Shown: one piece after another, positions 1 to 11,640 of the stretch
Layout of the letters: each line of letters begins with the position of its first letter
Numbering within the stretch: the stretch's first letter is position 1
DNA from: Lolium rigidum
Lineage: Eukaryota; Streptophyta; Magnoliopsida; Poales; Poaceae
Assembly (NCBI RefSeq): GCF_022539505.1
Contig: NC_061508.1
Span: 264,684,736 to 264,748,735, forward strand
Length of the DNA: 64,000 nucleotides
Direction of reading: 5' to 3'
The notes under the pieces: generated by a model
Told to the model about the DNA's origin: nothing
The model's database searches: none
Seen by the model: the letters and a program-made list of their open reading frames with translations, nothing else
Position numbers and translations under genes: made by a program

Positions 1-1631
1 AGGTTAGCAATATGCGACGCATCGTCGCTCTTGTGGCAGGCAATAAAATGTGACATCTTAGAAAATCTGTCCACTACCACAAATATAGAATCATGGCCTC
101 TTTTAGCACGCGGAAAACCCAACACAAAATCCATACTAATATCCTCCGAAGGTGTAGTAGGTGCCGGTAGAGGAGTATACAAACCGTGAGGCTTCAGCTT
201 GGACTTGGACTTGTTGCAAGTAATGCACCTCTTCACATAACTGTCCACATCTCGCCTCATCTTTGGCCAGTAAAAGTGATCAGCGAGCATGAGTAGCGTC
301 TTCTCACGCCCAAAGTGACCCATCAAACCTCTAGCATGAGATTCCTGCAATAAGAACAAACGCACAGACGATTCTGGAACACATAGTTTGTTAGCTCGAA
401 ACAAGAACCCATCATGTATGTGACATTTTTCCCATGCTTTACCAATAGCACACAAGCGATATGGTTCAGCAAAATCATAATCAGTAGCATACAAATCACA
501 TAGCACTTCTAATCTAGGAATTTTAACATCAAGTTGAGTTAATAGCATATTCTTCCTAGATAGAGCATCAGCAACAATATTATCTTTTCCCCTCTTATGC
601 TTAATAATGTATGGAAAAGACTCAATGAACTCAACCCACTTAGCAAGACGCTTATGCAAAGTAGACCGAGCTTTCGGGTATTTTAAAGCTTCATGATCAG
701 AATGTATGATAAATTCTTTTGGCCACAAGTAATGTTGCCAAACCTCAAGAACTCTAATTAAAGCATACAATTATTTATCATATATAGGATAGTTCAACTT
801 AGCACCAAAAAGTTTCTCAGAAAAATATGCAATTGGGTGACCCTCTTGCATCAACACACCACCAATTCCAGTACCACTAGCATCACATTCAATCTCAAGT
901 TGCTTATTGAAATCAGGAAGTGCAAGCAACGGTGCAGAAGTTAACAATCTCTTAAGTTCATCAAAAGCATGATCTTGGGCTGCGCCCCACTCAAATATAA
1001 CACCCTTTTTAGTCAAATCATTCAAAGGTGCAGCAATAGTACTAAAGTTGGGCACAAATCGTATATAAAACCCAGCTAGACCATGAAAACTTCTTACTTG
1101 ACTCACATTCATGGGAGTAGGCCAATTTTGAATAGCTTCAATTTTAGACACATCTAATTCTACTCCATGCTGAGAGACAACATAACCCAGAAATATGACC
1201 TTATCTTTGCAAAATGTGCACTTCTCAAGATTACCATAGAGTTTATTATCACGCAACACTTGCAAAACATGTCGAATATGCATAGTATGATCAGATTCAT
1301 TGCGGCTGTAGATTAATATGTCATCAAAGTACACAACCACAAACTTGCCAATAAAATCACGCAAAACATGGTTCATCAGTCTCATGAAAGTGCTAGGTGC
1401 ATTAGTCAAACCAAAAGGCATTACTAACCTCTCATATAAACCAAATTTTGTTTTAAAGGCTGTTTTCCATTCATCCCCTTCTTTCATCCTAATTTGATGA
1501 TAACCACTACACAAATCAATTTTAGAGAAAACAACAGCACCACTCAATTCATCTAGCATATCCTCTAAACAGGGAATAGGATGACGATATCGAATAGTAA
1601 TGTTGTTTATCGCTCTACAATCTACGCACAT
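1..1631 (-). pseudogene. pol: reverse transcriptase, RNase H and start of integrase
   Basis: The RT part (771-1631) has the FSKIDL first catalytic Asp, [12 protein letters not shown], and the YFDD active site at residues 101-104, followed by the connection domain and the start of RNase H ([16 protein letters not shown]). An in-frame TAA at 771-773 interrupts the frame. The same frame then stays open from 770 to base 1: an RNase H end (ADALSRK), an integrase HHCC zinc finger (CITCNKSK), and the first integrase Asp (SMDFVLGFP). These enzymes copy the RNA genome and insert the cDNA. The stop looks like a single substitution in a Glu codon. Frame is lost upstream, between 1632 and 1690, before the RT entry motif. 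Confidence 0.9.
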
Positions 1632-1689
1632 ACGCCATGTACCATCTTTCTTAGGAACTAGAAAACAGGAACAACATAAGGACTAAGGC

Positions 1690-2118
1690 TTATGCGGATC
1701 TAACCTTTGTCGAGTAGCGCTTGTACTTGCTTCTGTATCTCCTTCGTTCTTCGGGGTTCGTTCTATATGGTGCCCTATTGGGTAGCGAAGCTCCGGGAAT
1801 CAAGTCGATTTGATGCTCAATACCTCGCAATGGTGGTAGTCCTGCGGGTACCTCCTCCGGAAACACGTCGCCAAATTCCTGCAAAACATTAGAAACACCA
1901 AGAGGAAGAGGGGTCATGTCGTTAGAAACCAAAACCGTACCCCTGTACAAAAGCACAAGAGGCATGGTTGTAGGATCCTCACTAAATTCTCTCATGTCTT
2001 CTTTGGTGGCTAATGAGACTAAGGAATTCACTCTCTCACTTTTCGTTATATCACTCACGACATTACAATTCTCTCGCCTATCTAAAGAAGCATCCTCTAA
2101 GTTTACTTCAACTTTCAA
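1690..2118 (-). pseudogene. pol: protease-RT linker
   Basis: This 142-aa open stretch matches the segment between protease and RT of grass chromoviruses. It contains LQEFGDVFPEEVPAGLPPLRGIEHQIDLIPG, of which the core EFGDVFPEE...LPPLRGIEH is a hallmark just upstream of the RT fingers. It ends in a corrupted RT entry region: the expected PYR.NP motif is present, but the reading frame slips before the RT ORF at 1631. It belongs to the same polyprotein as the neighbouring ORFs on either side. Confidence 0.8.
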
Positions 2119-2139
2119 ACGAGATTCATTGACAATTTG

Positions 2140-3060
2140 CTATGGTGACATATGCTGTAGATTGATTTTCTTGCCCTTGAACTCCAAGTGATATGTATTG
2201 GCACGGCCATTGTGCTGCACAGAACGATCATAGAGCCAAGGCCGACCCAATAGTAGGTGACACACCGTCATAGGAACCACATCAAAATCAATGGAATCCT
2301 TATACGGTCCAATCGCAAATTCAACACGCACCATGTGGTTTACCTTCATCTCACCATTGTCGCTCAACCACTGAATATAGTATGGATGCGGGTGCGGTAG
2401 ATACTTCAACTTCAGCTTGGTACACAACTCCTTGCTTGCTAAATTGCGGCAACTCTCGCCATCAATAATGACCTTGCAAGCCTTGTCAGGACCAACTAAA
2501 GCCTTTGTTTGGAACAAATTGCAGCGCTGAGTAGATGCACTAGGCAACACATTAAGAGCACGCTGAGACACAACAATAGTGCGAGCTTCAGACGGATAAG
2601 CATCTACACCATCACTATCATAATCATCATCTTCTGGAGCATTTGGATCAACACCATCTCCAGTCTCATACTCATTGTCCTCATTAACAATCATGACCTT
2701 GCGGTTAAGACAATCCCTCCTAAAGTGACCCTTGCCACCAAATGTATGGCAATTCATATCGCGGTTGCGCACTGTAGACATGCTAGAACCACTCGTACTT
2801 GCAGCAGATTCGGACTTCTTTGTGTTGGACACATTGGAGACCGGTTTGCTAGGCAGACTAGAATAAGGTGTGGAGCGCGTAGATGGCGCTGGCACCGTTG
2901 ATGGAGGCGCCCGAGGCGTGAAGTGCCCAGCTCCCTTCGTACGGCCTTTAACCTTAGCTTCGTCAGCCAACTGCGATTCAGCTTCTCTTGCATGATGTAG
3001 CAACTCATTCATAGTGGTGTAATTGTAATGACGAACAATGCCTTTGATATCATACTTCAA
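2140..3060 (-). pseudogene. gag C-terminus with zinc knuckle, and aspartic protease
   Basis: The 306-aa ORF starts with the end of capsid, passes a Ser/Pro/Thr-rich linker (residues about 40-95), then a nucleocapsid zinc knuckle at residues 104-117. The knuckle reads CHTFGGKGHFRRDC, so the second Cys of the normal C-X2-C-X4-H-X4-C is replaced by Phe. An acidic spacer follows, then the protease core at about residue 198, IIDGESCRNLAS; the family usually has DGGS, so the residue after DG is changed. The protein packages RNA and cleaves the polyprotein. Both changes at key positions suggest decay or base-call error. Confidence 0.85.
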
Positions 3061-3805
3061 ACCATTGAGAAAAACGAGTCATTGTCATCTCAAGGGATTC
3101 TTTGACACGACCACGCTGCATTATCATCTCCATCTCCATGTAATATTCATCAACAGTCTTCACACCTTGTCTCAATAGGGTCAACTTATCATTAGTGGGC
3201 ACAAAACGATCATTCATTGCCGCCTTCATTGCACGCCATGTGATAATAGGCGGTTCACCATCTTCTTCGCGAGCACTAACAAAACGATCCCACCAACGCA
3301 ATGGATAACCATCAAATTCGGAAGAAGCAAGCTTGATCTTCCTATCTTCAGTGTAATTATGTAAGCGCCACAACTTCTCAATCTTCAGCTCCCAAGTGAG
3401 GTATTCTTCAACATCAGCACCTCCTTCAAACTTAGGGATGGAGAATTTAGGCTTACCCAATCCATCTTCTTCCTCAAACCCACGACATGGACGTCGGAGT
3501 TCAACAAACCCACGAGGACGATTACCACGTGGTGCACCACGAGCATTATGTGCGCCATCTTGAAGCTCAGGATCTTCGTCGTCTTCTTCTTGTTGTTGTT
3601 GGGTCAAATTCTCAACAGCTAGTCGCAAATCTAGAAGACTGCGTTGTATATCCGTCATTTGATCTTTCATTGTAGTGACGGTCTCACATGTAGTATCCAG
3701 CTTCTGGGAGATCCCTTGGACCGTTCCCCTAAGCTCATCATCCTGAGTGCGGAATTCACGTCGCATCTCATTACGAAGAGCCTCATACTCCCTCCGTGTC
3801 ATCAA
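3050..3805 (-). pseudogene. gag capsid (retrotransposon gag domain)
   Basis: The 251-aa ORF begins with a coiled-coil-like N-terminus (MRREFRTQDDELRGTVQG onward), then a polar linker with a QQQQEEDDEDPE stretch. The capsid domain is marked by KPKFSIPKFEGGADVEEYLTW, then WWDRF and TWRAMKAAMNDRFVP, all typical of the plant gypsy gag family. The first ATG after the leader is used. The frame ends 10 codons into the next ORF (overlap 3050-3060), so one small indel separates the two halves of gag. No function other than particle assembly is expected. Confidence 0.88.
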
Positions 3806-4790
3806 ATCCGCGGAGTTCTTGTTCTCCTGGTTAACAATTTTCTCATCACTAGCGAGACATGGTTAGTAGGTTAGTGCACTAAATCAAAAATATATGGTGG
3901 TACTCTCACAACTCACTCAAAGCCGATAAGAAAAGGAAATCTTACCGTTCCAAAGTGAATTAGTATTGCTTACCACTTGTAGTGACAACTAGTGCACGGA
4001 TGTAGCGAAGCGAATATCAAGGGTATAAGAACAAATCACACGGCAAAGCAGGATATATGTGGGGCTGTAGGTGGGCTACCTATTTGCACCAATACCAAGC
4101 TCTAGCGCTGACCGTAGATAACCAATGATACTCACACAAGGCGATAAATGTGGCAATGCAACTATATGTATGGAAGGTTGCAATGCACTAGAGAGACGCT
4201 AGCAAAGCTCAATGAGACAGACACAAGATTGCTCAACTACTGGTGCAGTAAAGTAAACTTAGGCCTTCACTGGATTCTACTAGCACTTCACTTTTCTTTT
4301 TTGGATTTTTCTTTTTGTATAACACGCGGCTATGTAGCTCTTTTTTGCTTCTTTTCAATTTTTGTTTTTTTTTGATTTTATGACTCAACTCCTTGATAAC
4401 ACGGCCAACAGATAATGCAAAGCACTAAAACCCTAATGAGCAGCTTGTGGAGCGGTAAAACTAGTCTCTTCTGGGGAAGTTCCTAGTCACTTATATCGAA
4501 AGGCTGTGGCTATGGTTTGGACAAACACACTGTATGCTATGTGGGCTCGGAGCAACAAAAACTGACTCTAGATGAAAGCGGAAACACAAACCCTAACAAT
4601 ACTAGATAGAAGAAAAAGATACGGAAAAACAACTACGAAAAGCAACTAAAACTCGAAATTAGTGCAATCTAAGGCTATGGCAAACCCTAACCCTAACTTT
4701 TTATGGCTTTTTATGGCTTTTTCTGGATAGGAAACACTCACAACTCAACTATGGGGTGGATTGTGGATGGATTACCAAGGAAACACTGAA
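3806..4790 (-). other. Untranslated leader of the chromovirus-like element
   Basis: About 985 bases between primer site and gag start. It is A-rich on the plus strand with T runs (about 4300-4380) and a short direct repeat of ttttatggc at about 4698-4720. No ORF on the coding strand exceeds noise. Long leaders of this kind are normal for these elements and hold packaging and dimer signals, which cannot be pinned down here. Confidence 0.6.
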
Positions 4791-4801
4791 ATCTGATACC
4801 A
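4791..4801 (-). other. Primer binding site (tRNA-iMet type)
   Basis: On the minus strand this reads TGGTATCAGAT, the start of the usual TGGTATCAGAGC site complementary to the 3' end of initiator tRNA-Met. Three bases (4802-4804) separate it from the LTR end at 4805. It fixes both the element's orientation and the inner LTR boundary. Confidence 0.85.
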
Positions 4802-5193
4802 AGATGATAAGGGGTGGCCCGATCTTCTCAGTAAGCAACGGTGGTGATGATGATCACGGGATGAACACAGCGGAGAATCACGGATGATGAAGTGGATGAT
4901 AACTTGTATGACGCAACGAGATCTCTCGATTGGTCCCTGTCGCCAATGCAACAGCTCTCAACCCTGCAAGATATTCGCAACTCCACACACTTGCGCACGT
5001 AGCCGACCACCACGAAGCGGTAAGTTGCAACCTTCTAATTCCCAATGGAACAACAGATTACACAAGTCTTTCAGATCTACACCAATATCAAGCAATATGA
5101 TGTAGGGAATTCAATAGTTTTGCGGAGCAAACAACTAAGAACTAGGGTTTATCTTAAACGTGGTCTAAAGCAACTTTGGGGGCGTCCTGGGCA

Positions 5194-5203
5194 CTTATAT
5201 AGG
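5194..5203 (-). promoter_or_regulatory. LTR promoter TATA box
   Basis: Minus strand CCTATATAAG, a strong plant TATA box. Transcription would start about 30 bases downstream (near 5165) and run through R/U5, the primer site and gag, consistent with the minus-strand orientation. Confidence 0.6.
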
Positions 5204-5649
5204 CGTCCGGGACGACCTCGGGTCAAAAGTACGAAAATAACCGACCCAGAATAGATCTGGTCGAGACAGACTCGGACACGGCCGGTCTAGGGGCCGGTCG
5301 ACCGGGCCTGGGACCGGGCTGGCCGGTTCAAACCGGGCCAGGGACCGGGTGCTGACCGAGCGTGGGACGTGTCGCGCAGTAACCCGCCCGGTTGGCATCA
5401 GCTGGTTGTCCGGTTGGCGCCGGGCCAGATCCGGCGTGCCGCCCGGTTGGACCGGCCCAGGGACCGGGCGTGCCGGCGTGCCGGCCGGTCTGACCGAGTG
5501 CTGGACCGGTCTGGACTTTGGCTTCTCCTCTCGCGCATGCCTCCCGCTCCTCCCTCGCGCGTCCATGGGGTATCTTCATGTCCAACTCCATGTCCAGCTT
5601 CACGTCCATCTTCACGTCCAGCTGCTCCTCTCCTCCTCGTGCGATGCTT

Positions 5650-5890
5650 GGCTCCTCTTCATACCTGATTATACATAAGTAATAGGACTTAGGCAGTATA
5701 AAGTTCTCATCAATCAAAGTATGGTTTAGGAACAAGTTCACCTGTTGTTTAAGTAGCTTCGCACGAGCCCTTGTAATAGGTCCAATCCGAACTTCATTGG
5801 ACTTGAGCTTCATGGCAGCTTCATCTTCATTTGGTAATGACGGAGGTAGTAGTGTGGTAGGGATGTCCTCATCACTCCCCGCACGGAGGA
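5650..5890 (-). pseudogene. C-terminal tail of gypsy polyprotein
   Basis: The minus strand encodes a tail with SNEVRIGPITRARAKLLKQQ, then ENFILPKSYYL, both recurrent at the very C-terminus of grass gypsy pol. Just upstream in frame are QHQWLL and a PTTLLPPSLPNEDEA stretch; further upstream (about 5925) the frame is lost. Downstream it runs into a Lys/Asp repeat (VKMDVKLDMELDMK) and a Pro/Gly-rich run. It lies 5' of the element's primer site, so it cannot be this copy's own pol end unless pol overlaps the LTR. Confidence 0.7.
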
Positions 5891-5945
5891 GCCATTGATG
5901 CTGGGGCGTGTCGACCGAGGCTTATCCCCATGTTGTAGATTGGAT

Positions 5946-6590
5946 CCTAGCTCCACCGTATCACACCGATGAAATCGGGGAAAAACAGCAAAGCTGCCGC
6001 CGTCGAGCCTGCTATCCGCTCCCGATCCACCATCCTTTCCGGGCTGCCAACACCACCACGAAAGGCAACGCCAGCAGCAGCCAACTTCACTCATGTACAC
6101 CATCTTCTAGCTTCCCGACGACGCTGGAGTAGACACCACCGTAGCGCGGTAGAAGCAGAAGAACAAAATCCCCTGGCTGGAGCTCCACCGACGCCTCAAA
6201 GAACCCGCCTGGGAACCCAACCTCCGCCGACCTGAGCAAGCGGTGGAGACACATGTCCTCTGCTCCTTGGCGTTGCCACAGAGCGTCGTTGAGGTGGTGG
6301 CCCGGAACACCTTATTTGCGGTGGCGGCGTCGACACCGACCGAGCGCCACCACCCAAAAGACCTACCCTAGACCTATCTACACGCCAGGCCAAAGGAGCT
6401 GAAGCTCCCCCACTCTCCCCCGCCGCCGAAGCAACGAGAGAAGAGAGAGGGAACCAGCGCCCTCGCTGGCGACGGTGGACGGAGGGAACTGGGGCTCGTC
6501 CCTTTTCGCCTTTGTACTGTAGCAAGAGATAGGGAGAGGGAGAGCAGAGTCGCGCGCTGGTCATGCTCGTTCTCTCCTTTTGACACGAGT
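5946..6590. other. Unclassified GC-rich segment
   Basis: About 650 bases rich in gccgcc/ccaccg with several overlapping ORFs up to 122 aa, none with a recognisable domain. The composition resembles a 5' region of a grass gene or of a non-LTR retroelement, but no poly-A tail, target duplication or conserved motif was found. Confidence 0.4.
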
Positions 6591-7036
6591 TAGTATAAAG
6601 TGATGCTGAAGTTTACATTAATTTTGTAACATATTTCTAAAACGCAATTAAATGTGTGCTAATCTCTAATTAAGGATTAACCGGCTTTCTACAAGTTTTC
6701 TCAACAAAGTTTCCCCAGGTATAGTTGGCATGAAAAATGGCAGTGTTGTTTTTGCCATCAAGATGAAATTATTAAGCACATTATTTTGAATGCAAGTTCA
6801 CTCGTGCAACTTTTATTATTCATATTGCATCAAATTCGTACAAACCCGCACCATTACTAATCACCCTTACTAATATGTTGGGTAATTGGCTTCGAGGAAT
6901 TTCCTTAAAAGTATAAAAGCATATTCTTGTTGGAGCTTTAGACATTTGTTGGACTTTGCTTCTGTGCAAAAACGATGTCGTCTTTGATTAAAAGGAAAAA
7001 ATATCTCCACTATAAATTATCTACTACTCGTGTACG
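6591..7036. other. Unclassified AT-rich segment
   Basis: No gene or repeat structure was recognised. It forms the left flank of element A and would have been continuous with the sequence after 49906 before that insertion. Confidence 0.5.
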
Positions 7037-7041
7037 CACTG

Positions 7042-7602
7042 TGTTGTGGGTATATTTTATGGGTATATCAACAGCATGGCCTAGATCCGGTAAGCCCGGG
7101 TGGCCCATAGATGGTCATGGTTGCATACATCCCATCGGGCGGCCTAGTTGCTGTAGATCAAGATGGATGAAGTCCAGCCCAGGTGACAGGAGCCGGATCT
7201 TAACCGCCATATGAAGATAGTCGGATTTTTGAAAGCTCATGAAGTATCCGGATCCAATACGGCGCATAAGGAAAGGTGGATCCTTGACGTGCACGACAAT
7301 GTAATGTTCCGTAGTTAGGCATCTTGTATTCCGGCAAGGACTCTCCGTGTAAACCCTAGATCCGAGTGCCTTTATAAGACGGATCCTAGGTGCCCTAGAG
7401 GCACAACCACAACTCATTGTAACAACGCGAAAGCACCCAGATAATTCCAGACAAGCAGCAGTAGGCCCTGTCCTCGAGAAGGTGTTCCGAACCTGGGTAA
7501 ATCGCGTACCACCGTCCCGAGGACTCTCCGCCCTATGGCCCCTACTTCTTCTCCCTCTCGTGAGGATCCCTCCTCCGAGGTACCGCCGAATAGGCAACGA
7601 CA
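7042..7602 (+). repeat. Element A 5' LTR
   Basis: 561 bp, TG...CA, preceded by target copy cactg. Contains a TATA-like tttataagac at 7371-7380. Aligns end to end with 49344-49901. Confidence 0.95.
7371..7380 (+). promoter_or_regulatory. Element A LTR TATA box
   Basis: tttataagac lies 222 bases before the LTR end, with transcription expected to begin near 7405. The 3' LTR has ttcataag at the matching place, so only the 5' copy keeps this box. Confidence 0.45.
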
Positions 7603-7604
7603 GT

Positions 7605-7622
7605 TGGCGCCCACCGTGGGGA
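7605..7622 (+). other. Element A primer binding site
   Basis: tggcgcccaccgtgggga begins two bases after the LTR end. The form TGGCGCC-CACCGTGGGG is common in grass Tat elements. The tRNA species was not assigned. Confidence 0.8.
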
Positions 7623-7713
7623 CAGCGACGCCCCGGATCAGCAAGAGGATGTCGGAGAAAAAGAAGAATCAATCCTTGGCAACCTAAGCCCAATTTTCGG
7701 TGATGCTTCCACT

Positions 7714-8062
7714 ATGGATACAGAGGAGTACAACCGCGCCATGAAAGTGTTGGAAGACGAGGAACAAGCTGAGGTGGAATCCGCCCCGCCTAAAGAGGTT
7801 TTCGCAACCATAACTGGGCTGGAGCAAGGAACTAACGAAGAAACAACCCCATCCGACCACATGGAAGCTGGTCCCTCCGACTACGAGACTCCGCAATGGG
7901 TGTGGTTGCGCATCGTGCAGCAATCCGGAGAATGACGCATCCCCGGTAACGAGGAACATCTATCCGCAGAAGAGCTCATTGAGCAAGCGGGCATAGGTGC
8001 CATCGCACACTCGGAAATCCTCAACAAGCCAATAACTTCCGACGACGCCGCAGATCTGGAGG
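7714..8062 (+). pseudogene. Element A: N-terminal gag-region ORF, cut by insertion F1
   Basis: An ATG at 7714 opens an acidic reading frame (MDTEEYNRAMKVLEDEEQ...) 112 bases after the LTR. A TGA at 7933-7935 stops it, and the same frame continues open to the F1 insertion site at 8067. The frame resumes without shift at 12645 on the far side of F1 until another stop at about 12773. It has no known domain; Tat elements usually have a poorly conserved, charged N-terminal extension before gag. Function unknown. Confidence 0.6.
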
Positions 8063-8973
8063 CTCTATGTAACACCCCATTTTTTTAGAACCTGCATTTT
8101 TCCTCCTGTTTAAAATTTTGGACCAACAAAAACTTTTCATTTTATGTCTGCTTGAGTTTTTGATTGAGTTCATGTGTGTTCTGGTCTTGAGTTTTTCATT
8201 AGGATTATTAAATTAGGGAGTTACCTTGGTTAATAGTTTAGTACCCCATTTTAAAATCAGTAGGGTTTGAACCTTCTTGTGTTGACTATGACCCTAACTA
8301 TTATTTTTCCTCTTTACTAAAAACCCTAGCGTTTGCTGTTGACCATCACCATCCTATTGAGGAGGAACACTTCCCTCCCTTTTTTGGAAAATGATATAGC
8401 ATTACCTAGGGTTACACCAACACCACCACCTTTTTGTTTTCTTTTCCCATATTTTCCTTCAATTTGTGCACATGCACTTGGGTCACACCATGGCACATGC
8501 AATGACATGGTCCCTTCCTTTTCTCCCCTGCCCTTTTCTTCTCTCTCTTTTCTCTTTTGGTTTTGGCCGAGAGACAAGAGGGGGAACTGTCCCCTCTCTT
8601 TTTCCCTTCTCTCTTCCCTCTCTTTTTCTCCCCTGGTTTGGGCCGTGGACAACCCCACCGTCCCTCTCCCTTGCCCTGGCCCAACCCTAACCGCACCACC
8701 CCCTCTCCTTGGCCCAGAACGCCACCAGAACCCCTCTCTCGCGCCCAAAAACCCTAGCCACTAAACGCACGCGCGCGCCACGCTGGTCAAGCGCCATGAT
8801 GGCCCGACGCCTCGCGTCGCCCGCCATCAGCCTCGCCTGCCGCGCACCCCCTCGTTTCCCTCCCCTCGCTGACGCCACCAGGGCGACGTCACGGTGGGGC
8901 CGACGCGTGACGCCAGCCCTTGGCCACCCGTTGGCCATCGCCACCGCCCACGCCACTGCTCGCCTCCCTCCGC

Positions 8974-8982
8974 CTATATAAA
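8974..8982 (+). promoter_or_regulatory. F1 LTR TATA box
   Basis: ctatataaa in a GC-rich context, followed within 30 bases by the C-rich ccaccagaggc stretch. A good plant core promoter candidate for the LTR. Confidence 0.5.
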
Positions 8983-11640
8983 CACCACCAGAGGCACGCC
9001 TCCCCCTTCAGCTCCCACACCCACTACGCCGCAAGGCTGCTCCACTCCCTCTCTGGCTGCTCGAGCGGCAGCCGAGCCGTTGCCGTCGCCACGCCGAGGC
9101 GCTCACCAGGGTCACCGCGCGGGTGACGCGCAGGAGGTCGCCACCACGGCGCCAACGCCACTCTCCTCCCCTGATCTCCTTCACCCATGTCACCTCCTGC
9201 ATCTCCTGACCCTGTCCCCCTCTTCTTCTCCCCAGGAACACCGCAGGACGCCGCCGCCCACGACGCTCCGACGCCGTCCGTGACGCAGACGACGCCGAGC
9301 GAGGAGGAGCAGCAGCCCCTGGACACCGCTAGTACATGCACGCCACGCACGCCTACGCCACCGACCCACCTGCACCGGTCCACGCCACCGCCAGCCGCCG
9401 GTAAGCCCCTGGCCGCCCCCTTTCTTCCTCCGCGCCGGCGAACGCCGCGGACGTCGAGCATGCGCCAGATCTGGACCGTCCGATCCAGATCGGGCGGGCG
9501 CATGGCGCATGCACGGCCACGTCGGCCTGCCTGGCCCGCCACGGGCCCCCGGCCTTTTTTTTTTCTTTTTCTTTTTCACCGGCCACCGGAGATGCCCCAC
9601 TGGGCCGGCCCATCTGCACCGCACCGCACGGCCCAGGGCGTTCCCGCCCTTTTCTTTTATTTGAAAATTTGATAAACATAAATTAAAAATGAAAATCGCC
9701 AAGATATCTTGTTTTGCTAATAAAATTAGTTTGGTAACTCTGATTGACATGATTCCAACTGCATTAGAACCAGTATGAAATTACCTTTCAGATTCCACTG
9801 GTCTTGTATTTTTAGGATTTTTGTGAGATTTTTAAAGTATTAAACATGATCACTGTATTCTGGTTAGTATTCCTAATTCCTAAAATTGAAAAATTAATAT
9901 TTTTGAATGATTCCAACTGGGTTAATCTTATATTGTTACTGTGCATCTAGGAAAAATACCATAAGCCTCTGTTAGTAATGTTTAGTCTCTGGTTATGATT
10001 GTATGTGTGCCACATGCAATGATAGGATTAGAGTTTGATATTTTTAATTAAACCTTGATGCATTGTTTATCAAAATGGCCAAATCATGTTTTGTTTCTCG
10101 CAAACCACTCCCCTGCATACTTTCCCTTTTATTTGTTACTCTTTGTTCTTGAGTATATGTTGATTGTATGTATCGTTTACTTTGGCGACGCTAGATACGA
10201 ACGAGGGAGAAGTTGAAGGGGAGGACTTTGGAGAAGGATTTGAGGAGGACCAGGGACAAGCCAACCAAGGCAAGCCATCTTTGAACTCTGAATGATGTGG
10301 TGTTGGATGTCATTTGTTGATGTCCCTAAGCATCTTATCTCTTTATGTGATGATCTCTCTATGTTGGTCTATGTATGGTTGTAATAGGAGTAGTTCCTTG
10401 TGGTGGTTTTTCATCTTGGTTCACACGTGGGAGAGATGCATGGTGTCACTGCCGTGCTACTTCCTTGGGTCTTCATAAGTGCTCAACCCGAGCATGTACC
10501 ATTCCTAATTAGAGTTTTACACCACACCCCTACTTTGTTGAGTATAGAGGTATCAAAGTCATGATGCTTGGTGTATTTCTCAAAGTGAGAGAAGTATGCC
10601 GTGTACCCCTCTAAAATGATGGATGAGTAATACACCTACACCACCCAAGTTGTATAGTAGCACCCCAAATCTGAAAGTTTGATCCACCCTTTGTTATCAT
10701 CTTACATGCTTACCTTAAGCAAGTAGGACCCCCTTTATGCCACTCACTTATGCTCTCATGGTATGATGACCTTCATATCGGCCATGGTACTATAGTAGTT
10801 CCTTCTCATGAAATTATAGGTTGGGAACCCCTCAAGGTTTACCTTGTTGTAAATGTTTATGAAAACCTTGGGTGTGTTAGCCCAAGTGTATGGTTTAAGA
10901 AAAACAAAGGATCTTGATAAGGATGTTTGGGAAAGTGGTGTATGGTTGTTCGTGGAACACCAAGGTGTTGTGGGAAAAAGAAATGGTTTCTAAAAGGGGC
11001 ACTGCGTATATGTGTACACCAGCCCAACTTTTATTCGCGCAACCACATTATCCAATATGGGCACGGGCTTAGTCCGTAGTTTGTTGAGATTGGCATAAGC
11101 ACCCTTCACAACTCTCTAGGGAGGGTCAAGATGACCTCCGACGCCGGGTTGCGCTCTGGAGGAGGCAATACACTGTCTTAACTGATAGCCGGACGATTAC
11201 TGAGGGTCTTCCGACGTGGCGCCGGAGATACGCTCAAAAGGAGGTATGCTGCCGGGGTGCCGGGAAGGGGTAAGCCCGCAGGGAAGGACTTGTGCCAAAG
11301 GAGACGGGCGAAAGACTATGACTGGTTATCCGAGACTCGCATACTCTCGTATGACGATCCGGGGATGATCCCGGCGGATTTATCAGTTCTTGTGGGGAAA
11401 GTGCGCACACTCTGCAGAGTTAAATCTATTCGAATAGTCGCGTCCGCGGTCATGGACGGGTTGCAAAGGTCTACCTTTACCGGGGCTTGCGTTTTGTTTT
11501 GACAAATGCTTTGCAAAGAAAGTGTTGTGTTTTGTGTACCGGAAAGGTACGGAAAAATGGGCGTGTGTTGGCCATATGGAGATGGTCGTGGAAAAATTGA
11601 GACCAAGTGGGGAACACCTACCTAATGTTTCTTGAAGGGG

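Larger units (their letters stand above)
1..5945 (-). mobile_element. Chromovirus-like Ty3/gypsy retrotransposon, 5' half, truncated by window edge
   Basis: Reading the minus strand from right to left gives LTR, tRNA-iMet-type primer site, long leader, gag, zinc knuckle, protease, RT, RNase H and the start of integrase, which is Ty3/gypsy order. The methionine-type primer site, the single RNase H directly after RT, and the TRARAKLLKQQ tail upstream of the LTR suit a chromovirus (CRM/Tekay/Reina group). No chromodomain can be seen because integrase runs off the left edge. The inner LTR edge (4805) is firm. The outer edge is somewhere between about 5248 and 5945, and the partner LTR lies outside the window, so no target duplication can be tested. 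Several frame breaks make it look inactive. Confidence 0.85.
4805..5945 (-). repeat. 5' LTR of the chromovirus-like element (outer edge uncertain)
   Basis: The LTR begins at plus-strand TG (4805) beside the primer site. It contains a minus-strand TATA box and then a very GC/Pro-rich stretch (about 5265-5570). At 5650-5890 it reads as the C-terminal tail of a gypsy polyprotein on the minus strand. Chromovirus pol frames are known to run into the 3' LTR, which would explain a pol tail inside an LTR. If so the LTR is about 1.1 kb; if not, it ends near 5248 and the tail belongs to another element copy. Confidence 0.55.

Noticed and set aside
5195..5680. Pro/Gly/Arg-rich ORFs near 5.2-5.7 kb
   Set aside because: Low-complexity LTR sequence (ccggt/gaccgg repeats); only the pol-tail part at 5650-5890 has recognisable family motifs.
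6196..6586. 122-aa and 70-aa minus-strand ORFs
   Set aside because: No domain, overlapping frames, GC-driven.
8333..9750. Many overlapping ORFs (up to 186 aa) on both strands
   Set aside because: They lie in the GC-rich part of solo LTR F1, are open in several frames at once, and are rich in Pro/Arg/Gly/Ala, which is composition, not coding.
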